Source: Labilithrix sp.
GTDB lineage: Bacteria; Myxococcota; Polyangia; Polyangiales; Polyangiaceae
Reading direction: 5' to 3'
Length of the DNA: 44,113 bases
NCBI GenBank assembly: GCA_028287035.1
Contig: JAQBQL010000267.1
Coordinates: 1 to 44,113 of the forward strand
A model generated the notes under the pieces. That model searched no databases. It was not told where the DNA came from and was given only the letters and a program-made list of their open reading frames with translations. Position numbers and translations under genes: made by a program. Shown here one piece after another: positions 38,030-44,113 of the stretch. The first letter of the stretch is position 1. Each line of letters opens with the position of its first letter.

Positions 38030-40342
38030 GTGACTGCATCGTCCTCGCCGCGCGACGCGCTCGTCGTTCCGGTCCTGGGAATGACCTGCAACGGATGCGC
38101 GAAGCGCGTCGAGCGCGCCCTCGTCGCGGCCCCGGGGGTGACGCGCGCCGAGGTGAGCTTCGCGACCCGCTCCGCCAAGGTCCTGCTGACCGATCCCGAG
38201 CAGCAGCTCGGCGGGGCCCTCGCGGCGATCACGCAGGCGGGCTTCACGCCGGCGGCCTCGCGGGCGCAGATCCTCGCGCGGCGCACCGCCGAGGCGAAGG
38301 CGAGCGCCGAGCGTGCCGAGCAGCAGAGCGCGGCGCGGCGGGCGACGGTGGCGCTCGCGATCGCGTGTCTCCAGATGGCGTTCTCCGCACCGTTCATGGC
38401 CCACGGCATGGCTGCGGCAGCGGCGCTCGAGGGACCGGCGATGCACCCGCTGCTCAGGCCGGCGCTCCTCGTCACCACGCTGGTCGTGATGGTGATCGCG
38501 CGCTCGTTCTTCGTCCGCGCCTGGGCGGCGCTCCGGGCCCGTACCGCCGACATGAACACGCTCGTCGCGCTCGGCAGCGGCACCGCGTTCCTCTATTCGG
38601 CGGTCGTGACCGTCGCGCCTGGACCGTTCGCGATCGCCGGGCGGCTCCCCGAGGTGCACTTCGAGGCGGCGAGCTTCATCCTCGCCTTCGTGCTCGTGGG
38701 ACGTGCGCTCGAGGGGCGCGCCCGCGCGCTGGCGACCTCCGCCCGCACCGACCTCCTCGCCCTCGTCCCGGCGGTCGCCACCCTCCTGCGCGACGGGGAA
38801 GCCGGCGCGTTGGAGATCAAGGTGCCGGTCTCCGAGGTGGCCGTCGGCGACGTGGTGGTGCTCCGGCCCGGCGACCGGGCGCCCGCCGATGGCGTGGTCG
38901 TCTCGGGGCGTGCCGACGCCGACGAGTCCCTGCTCACCGGCGAGAGCGATCGCATCCCGAAGGAAGTCGGCGACGCGGTGCTGGCGGGCAGCATCACGAG
39001 CGGCGGCCTCGTCCACGTGCGCGTCACGGCAGCAGGTGAGGACACGCGGATCGCGCGCATCGTGGCGCTGGTCGAGGAGGCGCAGACCGGCCGCGCGCCC
39101 GTGCAGCACCTCGCCGACCGGGTCGCCGCCTGGTTCGCGCCCGGCGTGCTCGCGGTGGCGACGCTGGCGGCGCTCGCGTGGGGAATCCTCGGGCCGGAGC
39201 CGCGCCTCGCCACCGCGCTCACCACGTTCGTGACGGTGGTGGTCGTCTCGTGTCCGTGCGCGCTCGGCCTGGCCACGCCCACCGCGCTCGCCACGGGCCT
39301 CGGGCGCGCCGCCGAGCTCGGGATCCTCGTTCGGTCCGGCGAGGCGCTCGAGCGCCTGGCGCGCGTCGACACCGTTGCCTTCGACAAGACGGGCACGCTC
39401 ACCGAGGGACAGCCCGAGCTCGTGGAGCTCGTCGTGGTGAGGCCCGCCGGCGCGACCGGGACCCCCGAGGAGGACGAACGCGACGCCGATCGACTGCTCG
39501 GCCTCGCCGCGGCGGTCGAGCACGGGAGCGAGCATCCCGTCGGCCGCGCGATCGCCGAGGAAGCCGCGGCCCGCGGGCTCGAGGTGCCGCGGGCCGACGG
39601 ATTCGTCGCCGCCGCCGGCGGAGGCGCCCGCGCGACCGTCGCCGGCGGGGACGTGCGCGTCGGCGCGATCGGATGGCTCGCGAGCGAAGGCGTCGTCATC
39701 ACTGGCGTCCGGCCCGAGGCGGCCTTCGGGATCGCGGTCGGCACCACGCTCGCGGCGTACGGGCTCGTCGCCGATCGCCTGCGGGACGACGCCGCCGCGG
39801 TGGTGGCGCGCCTCCGCGCCCTCGGCCTCCGCCTGGTCGTGCTCAGCGGAGACCGGGCCGAGGTGGCGCGCGAGGTGGCGCGCGAGCTCGGCATCGACGA
39901 GGTCGAGGCGTCCCTCACCCCCGAGGGCAAGCTCGAGGCGCTCGAACGTCTCGCGTCCGAAGGGCGACACGTCGCCATGTGCGGCGACGGCGTGAACGAT
40001 GCGCCCGCACTCGCCCGCGCGGACGTGGGGATCGCCCTGGCGAGCGGCACCGACGCGGCGGCGGCGGCGAGCGACGTCACGCTGCTCTCGGGGGGGCTCG
40101 CGCGTCTCCCCGAGGCGCTCGAGCTCGCGCGTCGCACGCTGCGCGTCGTCCGCCAGAACCTCGCGTGGGCCTTCGTCTACAACGTCGCCTTGATGCCGGT
40201 GGCGGCAGGCGCGCTCGTGCCGCTGTGGGGACTGCGCCTTCCGCCGGCGCTCGCCTCGGCCGCGATGGCCCTCTCGAGCATCAGCGTGGTGGTCTCGTCG
40301 CTACGGCTCCGCCGCTTCGCGCGCGGGCGGACGTTGCCCTAG
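38030..40342 (+). CDS. copA: Copper-exporting P1B-type ATPase
   Basis: 770 residues. One N-terminal HMA domain with 'GMTCNGC' (17-23). Eight transmembrane helices with 'SCPCALGLATP' (Cys408-Pro-Cys410) in helix 6, phosphorylation 'DKTGTLTEG' (Asp452), 'GSEHPVGRA' and the ATP hinge 'GDGVNDAPAL' (Gly652 on). Helix 8 has 'SSISVVVSSLRLRR', where CopA usually has N-S-L-R-L, a conservative change. Exports Cu+ from the cytoplasm to the periplasm. The GTG start is only 23 bases from the divergent antiporter gene, so the two promoters must overlap. This neighbour supports copper as the metal of the MNIO operon. Confidence 0.9.
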   Translation: MTASSSPRDALVVPVLGMTCNGCAKRVERALVAAPGVTRAEVSFATRSAKVLLTDPEQQLGGALAAITQAGFTPAASRAQILARRTAEAKASAERAEQQSAARRATVALAIACLQMAFSAPFMAHGMAAAAALEGPAMHPLLRPALLVTTLVVMVIARSFFVRAWAALRARTADMNTLVALGSGTAFLYSAVVTVAPGPFAIAGRLPEVHFEAASFILAFVLVGRALEGRARALATSARTDLLALVPAVATLLRDGEAGALEIKVPVSEVAVGDVVVLRPGDRAPADGVVVSGRADADESLLTGESDRIPKEVGDAVLAGSITSGGLVHVRVTAAGEDTRIARIVALVEEAQTGRAPVQHLADRVAAWFAPGVLAVATLAALAWGILGPEPRLATALTTFVTVVVVSCPCALGLATPTALATGLGRAAELGILVRSGEALERLARVDTVAFDKTGTLTEGQPELVELVVVRPAGATGTPEEDERDADRLLGLAAAVEHGSEHPVGRAIAEEAAARGLEVPRADGFVAAAGGGARATVAGGDVRVGAIGWLASEGVVITGVRPEAAFGIAVGTTLAAYGLVADRLRDDAAAVVARLRALGLRLVVLSGDRAEVAREVARELGIDEVEASLTPEGKLEALERLASEGRHVAMCGDGVNDAPALARADVGIALASGTDAAAAASDVTLLSGGLARLPEALELARRTLRVVRQNLAWAFVYNVALMPVAAGALVPLWGLRLPPALASAAMALSSISVVVSSLRLRRFARGRTLP

Positions 40343-40353
40343 ACTGAGCGACG

Positions 40354-41211
40354 ATGCTCACCGTGGTCGATGCGGTCACCACCGCCCGAACCTGCTCGTG
40401 CGACTGCTTCGCGACGCTCGAGCCGGAGGAGCGACGCAAGGGCATCCGTGCCGTCTACACGCTCGACGACGCGCTCCGCGGCTGGGGCTTCGTCCCCCTC
40501 TACGACGTGCACGGGGATCTCCTCTGGAAGCTCGCGCAGAAGAAGAACGACCCTGCCTACCGCGGCGTCGCGGTGCGTTTCGGCGAGTGCATCTACCGGC
40601 GCCTGCTCGGCAGCCTCCTGCACGAGTGCATCCACGCGGTCTGCGGGGACACCACGAAGGCGAACTACGGCGTGCTCTTCGGCCTGCCCTACGGCGTGCC
40701 GACCGACGTGGCCGAGAAGGACGAGGAGGCGTTCCTCGACGACTTCAACTTCGGCGAGGCCCGCGCCTGGCTCGGCGTCTGGATCGTGGGCCGCGAGATG
40801 TTCGGCCTCGACTGGGACCTTCGCACCGCCCGTGACGTGGGCACGTACTGCTTCACCGGCGGCAACGCGCTCGTGCCGCCGCTGCCGGGCTACCGCGCGG
40901 TCGCCCACATCGACCGCGTGCACCACCCGGAGCGCTACTACGCGCGGGCGCGGAAGCTCGAGGAGCGAGCGCGCGCCTGGTTCGCGGAGCCCGCGAATCT
41001 CGCCGGAATCATCGCCCGCATCGAGGAGGCCGCGGCGGTCGGGCTGAAGAAGCGGCCTCGCGCCTACCCCGCCCCGGAGGTCATCGCCCGCACCCCGCCG
41101 CGGAAGATCGGCCGGAACGAGCCGTGCGTCTGCGGCAGCGCCCACAAGTTCAAGGACTGCTGCGAAGCGCGGGGAGAGCTCGCGGAGTCGGCGGCGTCGA
41201 ACGCGCGCTGA
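40354..41211 (+). CDS. HExxH protein with C-terminal SEC-C zinc-binding motif
   Basis: 285 residues. A helical-rich N-terminal domain contains 'LLGSLLHECIHAVCGD', a HExxH zinc-metalloprotease-like motif (HECIH), and 'NYGVLFGLPYGVP' soon after. The C-terminus ends in 'KIGRNEPCVCGSAHKFKDCC', a textbook SEC-C motif (CxCxS-CC/H) as in SecA, which binds zinc and often contacts the ribosome or SecB. The combination is not a family I can name. It starts 11 bases after copA and is probably co-transcribed; the last 62 bases overlap the convergent MocR gene. Confidence 0.6.
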   Translation: MLTVVDAVTTARTCSCDCFATLEPEERRKGIRAVYTLDDALRGWGFVPLYDVHGDLLWKLAQKKNDPAYRGVAVRFGECIYRRLLGSLLHECIHAVCGDTTKANYGVLFGLPYGVPTDVAEKDEEAFLDDFNFGEARAWLGVWIVGREMFGLDWDLRTARDVGTYCFTGGNALVPPLPGYRAVAHIDRVHHPERYYARARKLEERARAWFAEPANLAGIIARIEEAAAVGLKKRPRAYPAPEVIARTPPRKIGRNEPCVCGSAHKFKDCCEARGELAESAASNAR

Positions 41212-42733
41212 CCCGGCGCGCCGCGGCGAGCGCGACCTCCATGCGCCGCACCGCTTCGCGTGCCTCGCGCTCATCGTGCTGCGCGAAGCCGATGCGAAGG
41301 TGAGGGCGCGCCTTGCCGTCGAACGCGAAGTGCCTCCCGCCCTGGAGGACGAGGCTCACCTTCTCGGCCTCCGCGACCCAGGCGTCCGCCGACACGTCGG
41401 GCGCGACGCGCGCCCAGAGCGCGGTGCCGCCGCTCGGCAGGTGCACCGACAGGGCGCCGCCGAGGCGCGTGGTCAGCAGCGAAGCAAGGTGCTCGCGCCG
41501 CGCCTGGTAGACGCGCTTCGTGCGCCGGATGTGCCGCTGGATGGCGCCCTCCTCGAGCAGATCGGCGATCGCCGTCTCGAGCAGCGCGTCGCCCTGCCGA
41601 TCGACGACCCGGCGCGCCGCGGCGAGGCGCTGCACGAGGGGCTCGGGCCCGATCATGAAGCCGACGCGCAGCCCCGGCGCGAGCACCTTGGAGAGCGTGC
41701 CGAGGTACACGACGACCCCGTGCACGTCGGCGCTCGCGAGCGGCAGCACGGGACGGCCCTCGTAGTGGAACTCGTGATCGTAGTCGTCCTCGAGGACGAA
41801 GAAGCGATGCTGGTGGGCGAGCGCGAGGAGCTCGAGGCGCCGCGCCGGCGCGAGCGTCACGGTGGTCGGGTACTGATGATGAGGGGTCACGTAGACGCCG
41901 CGGACGCGCGTCTCCGCGCAGAGCCTCGCGAGCGCCGGCACGTCGAGCCCGCGCTCGTCGACGGGCAGCGGTACGAGCCGAGCTCCGGCGGCGCGCAGCG
42001 CCTCCCACGCGGGCCGGTAGCCGAGCGCCTCGACGACCACCACGTCGCCCGGCTCGACCAGCGTACGTGCCGCGAGGTCGATGCCCATCTGGCTGCCGCG
42101 CGTGACGAGCACGTTCTCGGCGGAGGCGGCCACCCCACGCGTCGCGGCGGCCATCGCGGCGAGCGCGCGACGCAGCGACGCCGGGCCGGCGGGATCACCG
42201 TAGGACAGCACCTCGACCGGGCTGCGCCGCAGGATCCTCCGCATGGCGCGGGCGATCTCGGCGGCCGGCACGAGGCGCACGTCGGGGATGCCGCCGCCCA
42301 GCGAGAGCGGGGCCGACTCGAGTCGCGAAAGCGGTCCCGGCAGCGGGGCGGGGGCCGGAAGCGCGGCGAGGCGCGAGGCAGGGAGCGTGAAGCCGGTGCG
42401 CGCCGCCACGGCGTCGGCGACCGGGGCTGCCACCGCGAACCGCCGGGGGACGACGTCCGGGATGGTCTTCGAGACGAAGGTGCCGCGCGCCTCGTCGCTC
42501 GTCACCCAGCCTTCGGCCCCGAGCTCGCGGTACGCGGCGAGCACCGTGTTGCGGTGGACGCCGAGCGAGGTGGCGAGCGTCCGCGATCCCGGCAGCGCAT
42601 CACCGGCGCGAAGCCGGCCGCGGCGGATGTCGGCGGCGACCGCGCGTGCGATGCGCAGGAAGGTCGGCATGGGCGACGCGCCCTCCTCGCGCCGGTCCTC
42701 CGCGAGATCGATGGCGACGGTCCACGCGCTCAT
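41150..42733 (-). CDS. MocR/PdxR-type GntR regulator with aminotransferase domain
   Basis: 527 residues. N-terminal winged helix ('AVAADIRRGRLRAGDALPGS', 'RTLATSLGVHRNTVLAAYRE') followed by a class I aminotransferase-like domain with 'GSQMGIDLAARTLVEPGDVV', 'YVTPHHQYPTTVTL' and the PLP-binding Lys region 'YLGTLSKVLAPGLRVG'. Members respond to PLP or amino-acid ligands and control vitamin B6 or amine metabolism genes. Target unknown. The C-terminal ~20 residues, coded opposite the HExxH gene, are low-complexity and may be extra. Confidence 0.85.
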   Translation of the reverse strand: MSAWTVAIDLAEDRREEGASPMPTFLRIARAVAADIRRGRLRAGDALPGSRTLATSLGVHRNTVLAAYRELGAEGWVTSDEARGTFVSKTIPDVVPRRFAVAAPVADAVAARTGFTLPASRLAALPAPAPLPGPLSRLESAPLSLGGGIPDVRLVPAAEIARAMRRILRRSPVEVLSYGDPAGPASLRRALAAMAAATRGVAASAENVLVTRGSQMGIDLAARTLVEPGDVVVVEALGYRPAWEALRAAGARLVPLPVDERGLDVPALARLCAETRVRGVYVTPHHQYPTTVTLAPARRLELLALAHQHRFFVLEDDYDHEFHYEGRPVLPLASADVHGVVVYLGTLSKVLAPGLRVGFMIGPEPLVQRLAAARRVVDRQGDALLETAIADLLEEGAIQRHIRRTKRVYQARREHLASLLTTRLGGALSVHLPSGGTALWARVAPDVSADAWVAEAEKVSLVLQGGRHFAFDGKARPHLRIGFAQHDEREAREAVRRMEVALAAARRVSARSTPPTPRALPALRSSP

Positions 42734-42788
42734 CCGTCTGGTCTACCAGAACGGGCGAGATCCGCCCGTTCCGCGGTACCAGGGAGCG

Positions 42789-43850
42789 TCAGAAGCGGCC
42801 GACGAGCCCGATCCCGGCGGTGTCCCGCCCGAGCAGCGGGACGACCACCGGGCGCGTGAGCGCCGCTTCCTTCTTGCCGCTCGGCGCGGTGAGGACGAGG
42901 ACGACGCCCGTGCCGATGAGGGCGACCGCGCCAATCCCGGTGATGATCGCGATGAGCTCGTCGTTCTTGGCCGCGTCGTGGTGGTCCACGGCGGACGCCT
43001 GGTAGCTCGCCTGATCGGTGCGCTGCGCGTTCGTGAGGGTGCCGCCGGGCGGCGCCTTGATCGCATCCGCGTTCGACTTCTGCTGCTTGCTCTTGTCGTC
43101 CTCGTTGAGGGCGAGGAGCTCGACGCCGACCGCGACCGCCCCGGCCACGATCCCGGCGCCGCCGAGGATGAAGCCGACGTTGCGCCGCGTGTGATCGGGC
43201 TCGCTCTCGGGCCGGACGTAATCCGCGCCGGACGTCGGCCTTCCCTCGCCGGCCGGCGGCTTCACCTCGGGGGGCAGGTCCTCGAGCAGGGGCACGTCGA
43301 CACGGTCGACGCCGGGCGTCGACGCGATCTGCACCGCGCGCTTGAACGGCTTCTTGTTCCGGGCCGTCACCTCGATCGTGTACTCGCCCGGGTCGACCGG
43401 GATCTCGGCGCCGAGGGTCGCGTTCGGCACCGACGCGCCGTTCCGCGTGACCTGGAGCCCCTCGGGCGGCGGCGGCTTCACGGCGACCACGAGCTTGTGG
43501 AGCTTCGGCTCGAGCTTCGCCGCCTCGCCGCGCGCGAGCTCGGCGCGCTCGCGCTGACCCCGCTGATCGGCGAGGCCAGCGGCGGTGCGGTACCAGCCCC
43601 AGGCGGACGCCAGCTTGCCCTGCTTCTCGTTGCAGAGCGCCAGGTTGATCTGCGTGCCCGGCGAGGGATCCGCCTCGTTCGAGCCGCCGAACGCCTCGCA
43701 CGCCTCGCGGTACTGGCTCTTCTTCATCGCGTCGAGGCCCGCCTTGAAGAGCGTCTCCGCGGTGGACGTGTCGCCGGCGTACGCGAGGCCGGTCGTGCAC
43801 AGCGTGAGGGCGAGAGCGCCGGCGCCGAGCGCCCGGGAGAGAAGTCGCAT
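42789..43850 (-). CDS. Exported TPR/PEGA-domain protein
   Basis: 353 residues. ATG at 43850 gives a signal peptide ending at 'AYA-GD'. Residues ~25-115 are TPR-like ('TLFKAGLDAMKKSQYREACE', 'GKLASAWGWYRTAAGLADQR') followed by a beta domain of PEGA style ('LQVTRNGASVPNATLGAEIP', 'VDPGEYTIEVTARNKKP') and two hydrophobic stretches ('FILGGAGIVAGAVAVGVELL', 'AIITGIGAVALIGTGVVLVL'). This layout is common in Polyangia and of unknown function, often beside Ser/Thr kinases. The next gene upstream is a partial Pro/Ala/Ser-rich tail. Confidence 0.75.
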   Translation of the reverse strand: MRLLSRALGAGALALTLCTTGLAYAGDTSTAETLFKAGLDAMKKSQYREACEAFGGSNEADPSPGTQINLALCNEKQGKLASAWGWYRTAAGLADQRGQRERAELARGEAAKLEPKLHKLVVAVKPPPPEGLQVTRNGASVPNATLGAEIPVDPGEYTIEVTARNKKPFKRAVQIASTPGVDRVDVPLLEDLPPEVKPPAGEGRPTSGADYVRPESEPDHTRRNVGFILGGAGIVAGAVAVGVELLALNEDDKSKQQKSNADAIKAPPGGTLTNAQRTDQASYQASAVDHHDAAKNDELIAIITGIGAVALIGTGVVLVLTAPSGKKEAALTRPVVVPLLGRDTAGIGLVGRF

Positions 43851-43908
43851 CGCGCGATTACTATCACCAAGGACGCGGTACGGGCGCGTCACGTGCTCGG
43901 GTGACAGG

Positions 43909-44113
43909 TCAGCGAGACTGCTGCTCGACGCCGCCCGGCTTCGGCTGCGAGGGCGTGACCGGCTTCGGCGGATCGACCGCCGGCTTCGGGTCGGCAGGCT
44001 TCGCGTCGGTCGGTTTCACCGGGGGGCGGCCGGGGCGCGCGCCGCTCGGCGTCGAGCCGCCGGGGTGCTCGGGGGCGGCCGAGGCGGACGCCACGGCGCT
44101 GGCGGAAGCGGTC
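43909..44113 (-). CDS. C-terminal tail of a larger protein (5' end outside window)
   Basis: The minus-strand frame is open to the end of the window, with codons continuing past a GTG at 44094, so this is a tail of at least 67 residues ending at 43909. It is Pro/Ala/Lys/Ser-rich with repeats of P-K-P and S-A-S-A, typical of the disordered C-terminus of a Ser/Thr kinase or secreted myxobacterial protein. No domain can be named. It is upstream of the TPR/PEGA gene with a 58-bp gap. Confidence 0.5.
   Translation of the reverse strand, partial: TASASAVASASAAPEHPGGSTPSGARPGRPPVKPTDAKPADPKPAVDPPKPVTPSQPKPGGVEQQSR

Noticed and set aside
1..44113. tRNA, rRNA or riboswitch genes
   Set aside because: Reading the intergenic gaps on both strands showed no cloverleaf, conserved rRNA segment or known riboswitch core; most gaps are under 100 bases.

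Overview
The window looks like a chromosomal segment of a soil-type myxobacterium, most likely Myxococcota of the Polyangia/Sorangineae kind. The reasons are its very high G+C content, frequent GTG starts, GTGA/ATGA start-stop overlaps, many lipoproteins with Ser/Gly/Ala-rich linkers, and PEGA and TPR/PEGA proteins of the sort common in that group. This is inference from composition and gene style; there is no rRNA or marker gene. I saw no tRNA, insertion sequence, integrase or CRISPR array.

Layout. (1) 1-3526: the end of a PEGA-domain protein, a Tlc-like nucleotide translocase, and an Omp85/surface-antigen-type outer-membrane protein. (2) 3527-3908: a convergent junction filled by two head-to-head tandem arrays. 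(3) 3909-13262, minus strand: an iron-type operon running imelysin, di-heme oxidoreductase, imelysin, FecA-like TonB receptor and HTTM membrane protein, then a hemerythrin and a BNR propeller protein. Two nearly identical 15-bp Fur-box-like palindromes sit upstream of the first imelysin and of the hemerythrin. (4) 13349-15819, plus strand: a HemJ/CopD-like membrane protein, a membrane-bound alkaline-phosphatase-fold enzyme, and a small bufferin-like Cys-repeat peptide with a clear terminator. (5) 15898-21916: a lipoprotein truncated globin and an unknown anchored protein (minus), opposite a TonB receptor carrying an N-terminal TonB-C domain and two lipoproteins (plus). (6) 22135-24963: a DprE1/DprE2-like trio. 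(7) 24964-25425: a second pair of head-to-head arrays with the same core. (8) 25426-32852, minus strand: a tightly packed operon headed by a RegB/RegA redox two-component system, followed by an FmdE-like lipoprotein, three YtkA/FixH-like lipoproteins, an outer-membrane protein, a redoxin, a mono-haem and a penta-haem cytochrome c. (9) 32947-38006: a methyltransferase, then a minus-strand run of antiporter, YceI lipoprotein, RiPP precursor, MNIO (DUF692) and partner (DUF2063). (10) 38030-44113: a CopA copper ATPase divergent from that run, an HExxH/SEC-C protein, a MocR regulator, a TPR/PEGA protein and the tail of another protein.

How it fits together. Most of the window concerns metals and redox at the cell envelope: iron capture under a shared Fur-like operator, quinone/redox sensing that drives a cytochrome and lipoprotein operon, and a copper exporter back-to-back with an MNIO-type RiPP metallophore operon.

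The most unusual items are three. First, the four tandem arrays at the two convergent junctions: each has its own private spacer, all share one core, and each lies in the same sense just downstream of a gene. Second, the MNIO operon has an atypical, apparently lipid-anchored precursor. Third, a second Cys-repeat peptide lies 19 kb away with no maturase of its own.
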